64,000 nt of DNA from Areca catechu (GCA_021397845.1 CM038052.1:174580183-174644182), one strand, 5' to 3'. Counted from the stretch's first letter, positions 1 through 12,516 are shown. The notes: generated from the sequence alone by a model not told the origin. A program made the numbers and translations.

Positions 1-890
1 AATTTTTTGACATTTCTATGAACGGGACTTAGGATTTGAACAGAGATTATCCAAAACTACATGTTGCAGAATTCTAAGAACAGAAATTTAGAATCTCCAT
101 GTTTAAATTTGCATGAATTTTAGAGCAATCTCACAAATATGCAAACATAGAAATGTTCGCTTTCGAATCTATTTTCCAATGAAGTAAGTTTTATAATTTT
201 TTAAGTTTTCTAGAGACATGATTTCCTAATAAACTAAAGGATGTGCAGGTTATACAGACTTCCAAATAATGTTGAATATGAATACTAATTTTTTTTCTAA
301 TTAATGCAAGCTATGTAAATGAAATGCAAATATCCTTGACCTAACATAAACTGTACTTTGATACTAAAGAAGCTAATAGGATGGGCTAGCTATCTTAGAT
401 CTAAAGACTCACTATTGAGATCATCAAACAAAATTAAATAAGCAATTAAAATAAACAATAACACATATCAAAAGCAAGCAAAAATTAAGCTAATTGATCT
501 GGTCAAGATTAAGGTATGATCTAGGAAGTGACTTGATCGACATGCACAGTCAAAGACTTCAAGAGGTTGAATCATTGGTTATTAACAAACGATGGCCATT
601 AGGCTAGGGTTATTCAATTCAATTAACTCGAATCTAAAAGAAATAAAGATAGGTGCTAAAATAAAATTATCAGCAAAGATTTTAAAACCTATATTAAATC
701 ATGAAAAGGTCTCACTGAGCACAGGACGTCACGGCTTCCTGGATAAGAAAGATCGATTCGGAGATGGTCAAGATAGATGACTATTGGCTTATGGATGAAT
801 CAAGTAGGAGTCTTTGGACCTGGATCAACCAAAATCACGAGATGATCAGATAAAGTAGAGAATAAATAGTTCAATTAAAAAAAATCAATT
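1..890. other. AT-rich stretch, no gene seen
   Basis: I see no recognisable gene, repeat array or element end here. The only open frame (592-780, +) is short, unlike any family I know and has no supporting context. Confidence 0.5.
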
Positions 891-899
891 AGCCCAAAT

Positions 900-1960
900 C
901 TATCTAGGAGGCAAGAAATGGTGAAGTCAGCGGAAGGCCCGGGCTTTACTCTAAGAATCATGTAAGGCTGCTTTCATAATCGTGCTGCCAAAGGCTCGGT
1001 GGAACAGGGGACGGTCAAGCTTCGAATGAGATGACCGTGGATGGAGGATGAGGCTCGCCAGAACTGGAGAGCTTTCAGTGAGATTGGAGATGTAGAGGAA
1101 CTCAAGGGAGGGGTTGTGGCGGTCATGGAAACGGACCTAATCGAAATGGTAGTCATCGCTAAGGGTCTCGATGGCAGTGTGGCCAATGCGGTTCTTGAGT
1201 ACGAGGAGAAGGTCGAAGATGTGGAGGTCGGCATCGGCATCGATGATGATGACGGTGAAGCCTAAGAGGACAAAGGGGGGACAGGCGATGTGGAGGATTG
1301 AAGCGGAGCAGCGGTGAAAGACTAGAGATGATGGAAGGGTTCATGGAGTGGGATGATGGACATAGGAGACGGCATGAGTGGCACAGGTTCGAGCAGCATG
1401 GTCGTCCTCCACATGTGTGATGGCCGAGAGGAGGGCTTTGGGGAGAGGAGGGCTTTGGACAGAGGATGGAGGGGCACAAGGCTCTTGGGGCGAGACGAGG
1501 TGATGGATGGTAATGGCCTAGAGAGGGATGGAGGCTGATTAGGCATCAAGTGTGGTGGTGGGAGGTGGTGTAGCATGGTGGGAGGAGGCTTGCAGTGGTA
1601 GATGATGGCTTGATGGTCGCATGGTTAGGAGATGGGATGATCGAGAAAGATGGAACAAAGGATGGGGGTTCATAGATGGAGGGTGGTGGAACACTGAGTG
1701 ACATGGTCTCAAGTGGCCAATCGTAGAGGGATGTTGGGCTGTGGGAGGGGGAGTCACAAGGTGCCTCAGAGGAGTTGAGCTTGAGGAGCCAAGAGGAGAT
1801 AGAGGACTAGTGGAGAAGAATAATAGCAAAAAGAAGTAGGGAGGAGAGGGGAAAGGAGAAACTGGGAGGAAGAGGAAGGAGAAATAGGGGAAGGGAGAGG
1901 AAGAAGGAGAAGAAGAAGAGGGGATAAGAGAGAGAACAAGGGAGAGAATGGAAAACTAGG
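900..1960. other. Purine-rich GC block, no supported gene
   Basis: The plus strand is strongly G/A-rich (many GGAGG, GATGG and GAGAGG runs), ending in a GGGAGAGGAAGAAGGAG-like stretch near 1840-1960. Open frames occur on both strands, but their translations are low-complexity (Ser/Pro/His-rich on minus, Gly/Glu/Asp-rich on plus), as skewed composition produces. It could be part of an old LTR or a gene's 5' region, but I cannot support either. Confidence 0.4.
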
Positions 1961-2318
1961 AAGATGGAAGAAATCTCCAAAATTTTTATTTAACTTGTCG
2001 ATGATTTTTTTTCTAATAATAGGATCCTTTAAATAGACTCTAGACCCTAAATCAAATAAACTAATCTAAAATAATTTTTACAAAAATCAAACTAATCCAG
2101 TCCTATGCTCTGAGATCTGTGCATGAGCTGGATACAAGAAAATAAATCCAATCCACATACACCAGGTAAAATAAAAAAATAAATATATCTGTCTACTCAA
2201 AAAAATACTGGGCATATATTAAAATCCATACTTGACGATATCCTCATCAATAAGTTTTTCAGTTCATGTAACGTATCTAAAATCATCTATGCATGGAACA
2301 AAGAATGGAGGACAATAG

Positions 2319-3230
2319 CTACCAAATCTGACTTTGGTATAGAAATGGCATCCTGCTAACTAACAAGAGTGAAAGTCTGAAGGTGCTTGGCAATCTCTCG
2401 AGCAATAGTGGATATCTGATTAGGATGATGCTCATGGTGATTACCTTGGGTAGAAGGTGCAACAGGTGGGGATGAAACATCAAAATCAATCCACTGTCGA
2501 TGCTGTCAACCAGACTATCTCTCAGATCCCTCAAACCTCCAACATCCTCGGTTGGTGGGAATAGCTCCTCATCTACTACAACATCTGCATGAGGTGAAGA
2601 AGTTCTTTTCTCCTTGGTTGGATCCTCATCCTCATCATCTCTGGGCCTCACACCCTTAACTCTAGTCCAATAATCATTCACTTTATGAAATCCCATCCTG
2701 TGTAGTAAATATTTGTTGTAAATGTCTATATGTCCAAGTTTATATGAGGCCTCACCCTTCAATCTTATTCCTACCAACCTAAAAACATGGATGAGTGCCA
2801 TGCCATAGGGTAGTGGAGCTTTCCTCTTATTCACTGCATCCTTCATAGCAACTAAAATCAACTTAGGCTGATTAATTGGGATTTTCTTAAAAATATGGTA
2901 CATCATCACTATATCTCGATCGATCACTAAATCGAATCTTCCACTCCTAAGAAGAACAATTTTTAAGAAAATGTGGTGCAAGAGTCTTTTGTCTATATCA
3001 AAATCCCTAGTCTCAATTTTCTTTTCATCATCTCTATCCAACAGATAACTTAGCTTTTCAATCTTTCCTTTAGGGAAATCTTCTAGAATGCTATCAATGA
3101 GAACCCTAAAAGCTTGCCCTAGAATCTCTTCATTTAAATTGATTTCAATTCTTTTAACTCTGGATGTTACTGAGCTTTTCTAAAAGAAGCATTTTGATAA
3201 AATTCCTTAACTAACTCAATGTAAACCGGA
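2319..3230 (-). pseudogene. Plant transposon-domain protein (PF20167-like), degenerate copy 1
   Basis: The 240-residue frame at 3041-2319 has the layout of the putative plant transposon protein domain: an RLLHHIFLKIVLLRSGRFD segment, then a hydrophobic PLPYGMALIHVFRLVGI helix, then YLLHRMGFHKVNDYWTRVKG and an acidic tail (DDEDED). It aligns along its length with the second copy at 39030-40635 (there RLLHNFISRIFLPRTGRFD and LTRMGFIKVEGHWIR). Upstream to about 3230, further N-terminal similarity (YIELVKEFYQNASF) continues in other frames past stops, so the gene is broken. Such proteins occur within plant retroelements and have no demonstrated function. Calling it a pseudogene is inferred from the frame breaks. 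Confidence 0.6.
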
Positions 3231-3879
3231 ATCTCAGTTTTACACAAAAATCTCCACCCCTATGACTTTATCCTTTCTCCTATGATAATTCCAAAAAATT
3301 GAAGACTATGACCCTTCCTAATCAACTGTGCAACTAATAAAAGAAATCTTGCCTAAAGTTCTAGGAGTTGAGGGCAATGGTAATTGTGTCAACCTTCTGT
3401 CGCTAGTTTCACCATGGAAGGATCTTTGATATCGTGGAATGCACACCCTGGGGACTATATGTAATGATATTTTCTTCAAGGTAAAGGTTTTAGGGTTAGA
3501 TAAAGTGAAATGATGAGTTATAGTGGGAAGAAAAAGGGTTTCGATTTAATTAAAACAAAGAATGAAGACTAGGGCATGGATCGGATGGATTAGAATGGCT
3601 GAAACTAGATTCGATGAAAATGAGAGAGACAGAGAGGAATTTTGGTATTTTTGAAGGACTTCAAACGTGAGATTAAGTTTTAAGTGAAGGAAATTTAGGA
3701 ACAAAAGAGGAACGATCAGTATGGTGAAATAGCGTGAAGACAAACAGAATAATTGTGAAAAAGTTTCAACTTATTAATAGAGAGAAATTAACTAAAGTCG
3801 ATGAACGATGTTTAGGGTTTAGCATCGAAATATATACAAACGGGAAAGGGATATGTTTCTTAGGTAATAAAACAATAAA

Positions 3880-4600
3880 ATATTACAAAATTGTCAACTA
3901 AATCATCAATAAAAAAGACATTTTATCGATAAAATTATCGACAACGGACCTAAAAAAACTTTAGTACTTTCTTATTCTTTAAATCTCTACTTGATTTATG
4001 GTAGATATGGCTTCCAATAAAAAAAAAATGAAAATGATTTTTTAATGCAAAATAGGGGATTTAATATAGACTGAAAATTATTCTGATATTTTGTAGGGAC
4101 TCGAAGTCTATATGAAAGAATTGTATTGATTGTACGTGAATCTCATAAATCTCATGGTGGAAGTAGCTGATTGAACAGGGATTATATTAAGGTGATTACA
4201 GAATATTTCAGGTCAATTCAAAAGTAAGAATACAAAAAATCGACTTGATAAAGGCCAAAAAATCAAAGCAATAACAATGGACATGATAAATAAGAAATTT
4301 GTTGACATTTTTTTCTCAGCATGCAGTATTGTCGATAATTTTTCATCTATTTTTTATTTTTTATGATCAATATACATGTTTGTCAATAAATTTATCAATA
4401 TTTTTCTTCGTGTTTTATATTTTCTTGTCTTATGCTGCATGCTTGTTAATAATTTTGTTGACAAGTTTTCATTTATCTTCTATTTTTATTTTCAATCAAG
4501 TTTATCGATAAATTTTTATCTTTTCAGATTTTTTTAATCTCAGGCTATAGGTTTGTCGACCTTTTTATCAATAGTTATGTATGTGTGACCTTTTTATCAA
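3880..4600. repeat. Recurrent TTGTCGATAA-type motif region
   Basis: Variants of TTGTCGATAA/TTTATCGATAA recur every roughly 60-90 bases (for example 3935-3955, 4330, 4380, 4500 and 4550) in AT-rich DNA. The spacing is irregular and no terminal repeats are seen. It may be the subterminal region of a decayed DNA transposon, which is inference only. The surrounding 3240-4600 holds no gene I can support. Confidence 0.35.
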
Positions 4601-4602
4601 TA

Positions 4603-4603
4603 G

Positions 4604-4638
<35 letters not shown>

Positions 4639-4648
4639 GTATGTATAT
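4603..4648. repeat. (AT)n(GTAT)n compound microsatellite
   Basis: An AT dinucleotide run passes directly into about five GTAT units. Confidence 0.9.
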
Positions 4649-5332
4649 GGTCATACTTGTTTGAGTAGTTAGAGGAAGTAGGAGTCGGATTTACAGATCA
4701 GCTCCTTAACAAACTCTTGCAACAATTTTTATTTTTTAAAATAACTAAAGCAAGCCACTGCATGCACCATCCATCGTACAATAGATGGCTGCATGCCAAT
4801 GTGCAGCCGTTTATCATGCAAGAAAAGGAATAGTTTTAAAGAATTCACAGTCTCCGTAACTCCTCTCTCATGCCTCTTGAGATATATAATAAGTCTAATT
4901 GCCAGATTGGCATGGAATTGGGAAAGATTTTTAGTCTGAAAGGCCTGTTGTTCAAAGAATAAAGACTCATTTTCTATTATCATTCACTCCGACGTCTTGA
5001 CCTGTAAAACCTCTCGTGTTTAAACAAGCACTTGCATGCATGGCTTCATTGCGTCTTGTACTATGTGCATAGAGCCAGGAATTGGATTCCTGTGCATGTC
5101 TCGGATAACGTAAAACCAAAGTAAGCTATGTTTCAATGCACCCGGCATTACATGGCTTTGTGAAGATCACGTATCATATCCATGCACGTCCACTTTTCAT
5201 TGGAATGACCACGAAAAAGGGCACCGGACACTACCTTGATTTGATCAAAGAAGTTTGAGGGTTCCATGGGATGGTGCAACAAGTCAGCTTGGATTTTAAT
5301 ATCGCACTCACTGTCGTCCTCCTTGGCCTCTT

Positions 5333-5340
5333 CTATATAT
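5333..5340 (+). promoter_or_regulatory. Possible TATA box of the HSP70 remnant
   Basis: CTATATAT lies about 200 bases upstream of the ATG of the HSP70-like exon at 5535, a plausible distance given a 5' leader. The rest of 4650-5530 shows nothing else recognisable. No clear heat-shock element was identified. Confidence 0.35.
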
Positions 5341-5534
5341 GTTTTCCTTCTTCATCAGGGATCTGAAACACTGAAGAGCAAAGGAAGAAATTTAAAGTTG
5401 GTATGGTGACAAAAGGCTACTCTTCCATCAATCCTAATGTTTCTTTTTTTTCTTTTCTTTTTTTCCCTTCTTTCCGACCAACTGACCAAGTGATTCCCCT
5501 CTTTCAATAGCCATTAGATTCCTTGCTGAGATCT

Positions 5535-5754
5535 ATGGCAGACAATGATGAAAGTCCAGCATTTGACATCAATCTTGGGATCGGATGACCTGCTCAAGCG
5601 TAGATGTGTGGCAACACGATTGGGTTAAGATCATCACAAACAACCAGAAAATCATACCACTCCATCCTACGTTGCCTTCACTGATAGCAAGCACGGCTCA
5701 TCAACATTGCCGCCAAGATATGGATCGCCATCAACCCCACCAACACCATCTTCT
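5535..5754 (+). pseudogene. Cytosolic HSP70 exon 1 fragment (truncated, frameshifted)
   Basis: Read across frames, the segment matches the N-terminal ATPase domain of cytosolic Hsp70. It starts ATG with MADNDESPAFDINLGIG, then TCSSVDVWQHDWVKII, TTPSYVAFTD, and RLINIAAKIWIAINPTNTIF. These pieces lie in order but in different frames, with stops between, so several small indels have broken it. The last exon base is followed by GTGAGT. Plant cytosolic Hsc70 genes have their first intron in the Asp codon just after this Phe, so the break falls at the family's known intron position; the Asp codon's first base is now T. At 220 bases it is close to a full first exon. No exon 2 follows before the NAC-derived repeats at 6690. 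Intact Hsp70 is an ATP-driven protein chaperone; this fragment cannot encode one. Confidence 0.85.
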
Positions 5755-6689
5755 GTGAGTCTCTCTCCATTTAAGTTGCCAATTTTTAGGGTATTTGCAG
5801 TTAAAATTATATCTAAGATGAATGTTGTTAAATCCACCTTTCCTTATGTTTAATTTTCTGCATCATTATGTTGATACGAATGTTGGTTTAATCTGTTTGT
5901 TTGCGGATGCTAAACAGGTTAACTTATTTAATTTAAATATATAGCTTAAATAGGTTGTATTAAGTAACCTGTTTATTAAATAGTGTAGGTTCAAGTTTTA
6001 AATTCTGACTTATTTAATAAACATTTAAGGTTCATATTTATTTTTTTTTAACCCAACACATTTAAAATATAACCCAACATGATTGCCATCTCTATTAATT
6101 ACATAAATAACTAATTATTTTATAATTTAATTTAAATAGTTAAGTGCTTCTATATAAATTGTCAACTTAAAAAATAATCATGAATACACATCAAAAAATA
6201 GAAGACAATTCTAATAATTTATTCATGACCATGAAAATTTTGTACTAAAGTTAAAATGATTAGTAATAAAATTTAATAGTATAGATAAAATGAAAATGTA
6301 TATAAAGAATGAATGAAAAAAAATAAAAAAACTGTTAAAATTTTATTTTAAAAAATAATGAATGATGATTTTGTCAATATAGATGCTCACCTCTCACATG
6401 CTCCAATCTTTCTTTTATTGTCTTCACAAGATTGATAAGTCTTTTTAAGATTCTACTTGATACTAAGCTAATGGGACTAGGAATGCTTATCTTGAGTACT
6501 GAACTCCCACTTTGCTATTATTTTCCTTATTTTGTTTCTTTGTAATTTCGACGTGCTACCATGATCCAAGCTAAGCTATAGGTTAGTTTTTCTTCATAAA
6601 TTTATCTTTCAACGTAATCATCTTTCTATTAAGAAAACTAAGTGTTTCAATTTTCAGCCTTTTCATAAAATAAAAAAATAAAAAAAAGA
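5755..6689. other. AT-rich stretch after HSP70 exon 1
   Basis: AT-rich, intron-like sequence, presumably the former HSP70 intron 1 and unrelated DNA. No exon 2 or other gene is recognisable. Confidence 0.4.
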
Positions 6690-9600
6690 AAGAAAAGAAA
6701 AAGTATATATGCACATAAAGGTCATAACTCATAAGGTCCTATCTCTAATTAGAGACTGTAGCAAATCAACTAGGAAACACTACTTTCTCTTTTTTCTTTT
6801 TATATATGAGAGAAATGTCAGAATGTGCTAGAACTATAAAATATTCATTTATTTTACAATAATTTAAATCCCTGATGCGAAAAGATGAACAAAGTTTAGA
6901 TTCCTCCGTTAACACTTACAAAGAGGACTATTCCTAAAATTACTACATAAAAGCAACTAATCACTAAATTCTCAATCCTCTAGGAATAGAAGCAACTGAT
7001 CACAGAATAGAAGCAACTAATCACATCTTCCTTATTGAATAGGCTTCGAATCCTTCACACCTTCCTTATCAGAATTTGAGTTATTTATAAAATTATCCTT
7101 TGAATGATTGGCTTCTAAATGTTGGCCGATAGTATCTTGTGAAGAAAAAACTTCTGTAATATTATCCCTAACATTAACACCTCCAAACTAAATCAGTCTC
7201 TAAAGGAATCTTGCACATACTGGCCCATCGGATTTTGTTGGTATGGGCTCATCGGATCTTGTTGGAACTGGACTACTGGTATGGAGATATTTTCAAATCT
7301 AAATTCCAAATTTGAAAACTCTGAGTACTTGGATAATAACCAAGATCATTACTTTGAATGGAAGGATTCAGAAAGTTTTGTTGGAAGTCACTTTCCATAC
7401 TTTGATAATAACCGAGATCATTATTTTGTATGGAACTTTGCGTGGAAGGATTTAGAACGTTATGTTGAAAGTTCTAAAAACTTGGACAATAATCACCAGA
7501 GGTTTCATGGTGGTGGTGCTTGTGTACCAACTAGGAAACACTACTCATAAGGTCACAACTAAGAAAAGAAAAAGTATACATGCTCATAAAGGTCATAACT
7601 CATAAGGTCCTATCTCCAATTAGAGATTGTAGCAAATCAACTAGGAAACACTACTTTTTATTTTTTCTTTTTATATATGATAGAAATGTCAGAATATGCC
7701 GGAACTATAAAATATTCATTTGTTTTACAATAGTTTAAATCCCTGATGCGAAAAGATGAACAAAGTTTAGATTCCTCCGTTAACACTTACAAAGAGGACT
7801 ACTCCTAAAATTCACTACATAAAAGCATCTAATCACCAAATCCTCAATCCTCTGAGAATAGAAGCAACTGATCACAGAATAGAAGCAACTAATCACATCT
7901 TCCTTATTGAATAGGCTTCGAATCATTCACATCTTCCTTATCAGAATTTGAGTTATTTATAAAATTATCCTTTGAATGATTGGCTTCTAAAGGTTGGCCA
8001 ACAGTATCTTGTGAAGAAAAGACTTCTGTAATATTATCCCTAACATTAACACCTCCAAACTAAATCAATCTCAAAAGGAATCTGGCACACACTGGCCCAT
8101 CGGATTTTGTTGGTACGGGCTCATTGGATCTTGTTGGAACTGGCCTACCAGTATGGAGATATTTTCAAATCTAAATTCCAAAGTTTGAAAACTCTGAGCA
8201 CTTGGATAATAACCAAGATCATTACTTTGAATTAAAGGATTCAGAAAGTTTTGTTGGAAGCCACTTTTCACACTTTGATAATAACCAAGATCATTATTTT
8301 GTATGGAACTTTGCATGGAAGGATTCAGAACGTTATGTTGAAAGTTCTAAAAACTTTGACAATAATCACCAGAGCTTTCATGGTGGTGGTGCTTGTGTAC
8401 CAACTAGGAAACACTACTCATAAGGTCACAACTAAGAAAAGAAAAAGTATACATGCTCATAAAGATCATAACTCATAAGGTCCTATCTCCAATTAGAGAC
8501 TGTAGCAAATCAACTAGGAAACACTACTTTTTCTTTTTTCTTTTTATATATGAGAGAAATGTCAGGAATGTGCCAGAATTATAAAATATTCATTTGTTTT
8601 ACAATAGTTTAAATCCTTGATGCGAAAAGATGAACAAAGTTTAGATTCCTCCGTTAACACTTACAAAGAGGACTACTCTTAAAATTCACTACATAAAAGC
8701 AACTAATCACTAAATTCTCAATCCTCTGAGAATAGAAGCAACTGATCACAGAATAGAAGCAACTAATCACATCTTCCTTATTGAATAGGCTTCGAATCCT
8801 TCACATCTTCCTTATCAGAATTTGAGTTATTTATAAAATTATCCTTTGAATGATTGGCTTCTAAAGGTTGGCCGACAGTATCTTGTGAAGAAAAGACTTC
8901 TATAATATTATCCCTAACATTAACACCTCCAAACTAAATCAGTCTCTAAAGGAATCTTGCATATACTGGCCCATCGGATTTTGTTGGTACGGGCTCATCG
9001 GATCTTGTTGGAACTGGCCTACTGGTATGGAGATATTTTCAAATCTAAATTCCAAAGTTTGAAAACTCTAAGCACTTGGATAATAACCAAGATCATTACT
9101 TTGAGTGGAAGGATTCAGAAAGTTTTGTTGGAAGTCACTTTCCACACTTTGATAATAACCGAGATCAATATTTTGTATGGAACTTTGCATGGAAGGATTC
9201 AGAACGTTATGTTGAAAGTTCTAAAAACTTGGACAATAATCACCAGAGCTTTCATGGTGGTGGTGCTTGTGTACCAACTAGGAAACACTACTCATAAGGT
9301 CACAACTAAGAAAAGAAAAAGTATACATGCTCATAAAGGTCATAACTCATAAGGTCCTATCTCCAATTAGAGACTGTAGCAAATCAACTAGGAAACACTA
9401 CTTTTTCTTTTTTCTTTTTATATATGAGAGAAATGTCAGAATGTGCCATAACTATAAAATACTCATTTGTTTTATAATAGTTTAAATCCCTGATGCGAAA
9501 AGATGAACAAAGTTTAGATTCCTCCATTAACACTTACAACGAGGACTACTCCTAAAATTCACTACATAAAAGCAACTAATCACTAAATTCTCAATCCTCT

Positions 9601-10160
9601 GAGAATAGAAGCAACTGATCACAGAATAGAAGCAACTAATCACATCTTCCTTATTGAATAGGCTTCGAATCCTTCACATCTTCCTTATCAGAATTTGAGT
9701 TATTTATAAAATTATCCTTTGAATGATTGGCTTATAAAGATTGGCCAATAGTATCTTGTGAAGAAAAGACTTCTGTAATATTATCCCTAACATTAACACC
9801 TCCAAACTAAATCAGTCTCTAAAGGAATCTTGCACATACTGGCCCATCGGATTTTGTTGGTACGGGCTCATCAGATCTTGTTGGAACTGGCCTACTGGTA
9901 TGGAGATATTTTCCAATCTAAATCCAAAGTTTGAAAACTTTGAGCACTTGGATAATAACCAAGATCATTACTTTGAATGGAAGGATTCAGAAAGTTTTGT
10001 TGGAAGTCACTTTCCACACTTTGATAATAACCGAGATCATTATTTTGTATGGAACTTTGCATTGAAGGATTCAGAACATTCTGTTGAAAGTTCTAAAAAC
10101 TTGGACGATAATCACCAGAGCTTTCATAGTGGTGGTGCTTGTGTACCAACATGTGTACTA
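6690..10160 (-). repeat. Four tandem copies (~873 bp) of the NAC last-exon/3' region
   Basis: The same unit occurs four times head-to-tail. The anchor TATGGAGAT lies at 7280, 8152, 9026 and 9899 (spacings 872, 874, 873). Each unit carries, on the minus strand, a Gln/Asn/Tyr-rich coding tail (for example QSNDLGYYPSAQSFQT in 8071-8316) plus about 600 bases downstream. Only the right-most copy continues without a junction into the unique part of the NAC last exon (10163-10634), so copies 1-3 are duplicates of its 3' end. Units join at the sequence around TGTACCAACTAGGAAACAC. Divergence between copies is low, suggesting duplication after the gene was already dispensable (inference). Confidence 0.85.
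8071..8316 (-). pseudogene. NAC C-terminal tail, duplicate copy 2
   Basis: The longest uninterrupted frame among the duplicated tails (81 residues). It has two internal repeats of the type QSSIQNNDLGYYQS / QSNDLGYYPS followed by FQQDPMSPYQQNPMGQ. It is Gln/Tyr/Asn-rich, as activation regions of NAC proteins often are. It has no DNA-binding domain of its own and no promoter is visible, so it is a fragment rather than a small gene. Confidence 0.6.
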
Positions 10161-10634
10161 ACATTATTATTATGAATAACCTGATAATTTAGTGGTTCAC
10201 TTCTCTACCTTGAATTTGTTGAATCTGAAGTCGAGATCGAGATGTTCTTAGTGGCTCCTGAATCTATTGAATCGGCTCCACTTCTCTATAATGAATTTGT
10301 TGAATCCGAAGCTATCTCGTTAGTGGCTCCACTTCTATACCATGTTAAATCTGTTGAATCTGAAGCTACAGTCTCATTCTTAGCAGCTCCATTTTTCTAC
10401 AACATTGAATTTTTCTACAATGTTGAAGCTGCTGCATCTATGGTTCTCTACAATGTTGAAGCTGCTACACCTGTGGTTCTAGCTGTTGCACATGTAGTTC
10501 CATTTCTCTACCATGTTGTTTTTTAGTAGATTGGCTAGTGGCTTGGGCTTTTATGACTCTCCTGGGGTGCCGCTGATTTTATCCTGATCAACTCCTCGCT
10601 TCTTTTGTATGGTACATAAAATCCAGTCATCCAA
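9812..10634 (-). pseudogene. NAC pseudogene exon 3 (subdomain E and C-terminal region)
   Basis: After a TTTTAG acceptor at 10635-10640, the exon opens with LDDWILCTIQKKRGVDQDK, the conserved NAC subdomain E segment ending the DNA-binding domain. The reading frame hits a TAA after GTPGES near 10550. Beyond it, a Ser/Gln-rich tail with repeated VESEA/AEAATP-like coding triplets can be followed in broken frames to the repeated NDLGYY tail and a TGA at 9812-9814. The acceptor is in phase with exon 2, whose donor is at 10725-10724. Confidence 0.75.
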
Positions 10635-10725
10635 CTAAAATGAAAAAACTACAAACCAAAAAAAAGTTAATATGATAGTGTGTGAGAGAATTAGCTAGCA
10701 ATAATTTTTTTTTTGTTCTCATAAC

Positions 10726-10784
10726 CTTCATTGTGCCATCGGGTTTACGAGGATCCGAAGAATCTTCGTTGATGTATTCATACA
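10726..10784 (-). pseudogene. NAC pseudogene exon 2, 3' part (left of retrotransposon)
   Basis: This reads WIMYEYINEDSSDPRKPDG when joined across the target site: the conserved MHEY-type segment of subdomain D, followed by a GT donor at 10725-10724. The right-hand partner lies at 23946-24100, 13.2 kb away. Independently of the insertion, the upstream half ends in a frame that does not lead into this one, so about four bases are missing just before the insertion point. The gene was therefore probably damaged on its own account too (inference from the alignment). Confidence 0.75.
10780..10784. repeat. Target site duplication, left copy (ATACA)
   Basis: ATACA directly before the LTR start TGTTGCCGCC; identical to 23946-23950 directly after the other LTR's end CCACATCA. 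A 5-bp duplication is normal for Ty3/Gypsy integration. Confidence 0.9.
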
Positions 10785-12018
10785 TGTTGCCGCCAGGATC
10801 GTCGTGGCCCGTAGCTGCAGATGACGTCGGGGGTCTCGCGCCCGGCTGCCGGGGATGTCTCCGGTGCTTTCGGGACCTGCAAAAAACAGCATCAGTGACC
10901 CGGGCCGGGGATTCCGGCGGGGGTGCTCCGACAGTCAAGTCAGTGAGATCCAAAAGAATAGATCCTCCTGGTCGAGCCCCTCTGGATGAGCTCTATGCTA
11001 GGAGTGAGTGTAGTGTGTATGGAAAAATGGGAGTAGAAGTGAGCTGGGAGGGGTGTCGGCCGAGGCGGTCTTGCCCTCCTCTCTGGCCTCTCTCCTCCTC
11101 TTTTCTGTGCTTACTCTTTCGTTGTTTTTGCTGTGTTCTCTTTTTTTGGCTTACCCTGATTGGGTCTTTTACTTGGGTTTGCCTTGGGATCTCCCCATGC
11201 TGTCAGGCGTGTGTGACGAGGTATCGTGCCGTAGGCGGGACATCTCCTCTATCAAGTAGTTAAGGAAGCTTCTATATGCCTCTGACATTCCTTCTGATCG
11301 TCCCTCTCCTGGAAGCATGGCGGGGCCTTGGTTGGTGGGCCACCATGCTCGGGACTCGTGCCCTTTGGTTGGGTCTTTTCCTTGGTCGTAGGGCAGGTTG
11401 GTGGAGGGCATGGTGCCTTGATATGAGTTCTCTTTCTTTCTGGAGTGAATGACGGTCGTGGGCATTAATGACGGCGTGGCGGGTGTTGTTGTACGATCTT
11501 CGGGAGGCCCGCCATTATCCTCGGAAGGGAGGTGCTGCTTCTTGGTAGTTAGTGCCTCAATCTGAGTTGGAGACCGAGTTGGAAGGATGGGGCCCACCTT
11601 CGGTGGATCCGCTTCGAGGTGGCTCGGCCGGGTGGAGGAGGGTCGAGCTCGACTTCAGGCCTGTGGGGCTTAGCTTCGAACGAGCTCGAGCTAGAGGAGG
11701 TGGGCGAGGTGCCGCGCAGCCATGGGGACCCACCTCGAAGGGGCCCCTCATGGTGGAGGAGGCTTGAGCTTGACTCCTGACCACAGGGCCCGACCTCGAG
11801 GGGTCTGCCTCTGGAGGGTCTTGTACTCGGCTCCGGCCTAGGCATCCCGACTTGGCGGGGACCGACCTGGCGGAGGACGGAGCCGGGCTTCGAAGGGTGA
11901 CCTCGTTTCTCCTGGGGGCTCAGCCCGGCGAAGGGGCTCAAGCTGGGAATCCACCGTGGCATTGAGTGAGAGCTCCACGTCAGTCTCCCCGCCCCACGTC
12001 AGCGATCCGGCCACATCA
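10785..12018 (-). repeat. 3' LTR of the Tat element (left copy)
   Basis: 1234 bp, TGTTGCCGCC at the left and CCACATCA at the right, collinear with 22707-23945. It contains short open frames on both strands, GC-rich and without family similarity, which I treat as chance. Confidence 0.93.
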
Positions 12019-12033
12019 TTTGTCCCTACTCCC
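12019..12033 (-). promoter_or_regulatory. Polypurine tract of the Tat element
   Basis: On the minus strand GGGAGTAGGGACAAA abuts the 3' LTR start TGATGTGG, the position where plus-strand DNA synthesis is primed in LTR elements. One T interrupts the purine run. Confidence 0.75.
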
Positions 12034-12516
12034 GAGGCCTGTTGGCGCACGGCGCTCGGGGCGAAGGGAGTAATTACGGTGCTGATGTGAAAAGGTGGAG
12101 AAATCTGGTGCAATAATGATCGATATCATCGGCATCTCGCTCGGCGGGCCTTCGAACCTATGCGGGAGTGCCTCGCGGCCATGTCTAGGGAGCGATTGTG
12201 GTAGGCACGGAAGTCAGAGCGACCACTATCGGATTGGGGTGCTAGTCTCGTCGATCGACGACACATGGCAAGCATCCCTTGGGGGAGCCGTAACGATACG
12301 ATCGAGCACGGGTAGTCTCGAATGGAGGGGTAAGTCTTTTCGAAACTTACCTTCTTTCGAATCCCTCACACCCGACATCATACTGCGATCTTCTCCTTCT
12401 TCCTCCCGGGTCATCATCGTTCTCCTAGGACGTTTGCAGGTTGGCTCGCTCTTCTTCTTCCTTTTCATCGACTAGGAGCCATCGTATGTCTTCCGCTGTC
12501 CTCTTCTTCTCCTTTC

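Noticed and set aside
592..780. 62-codon plus-strand open frame
   Set aside because: No similarity, no context, and the length is expected by chance.
974..1829. Overlapping open frames on both strands
   Set aside because: Produced by strong purine/pyrimidine asymmetry; translations are low-complexity and no start, splice or domain evidence exists.
7281..10175. Plus-strand open frames reading DNNQDHYFEW repeats as a repeat protein
   Set aside because: These are the antisense of the duplicated NAC C-terminal coding tails. The minus strand has the natural continuation of the NAC gene.
10682..12475. Several GC-rich open frames of 70-193 codons
   Set aside because: They lie in the LTR and adjacent untranslated part of the Tat element, and equivalent frames are broken in the other LTR.
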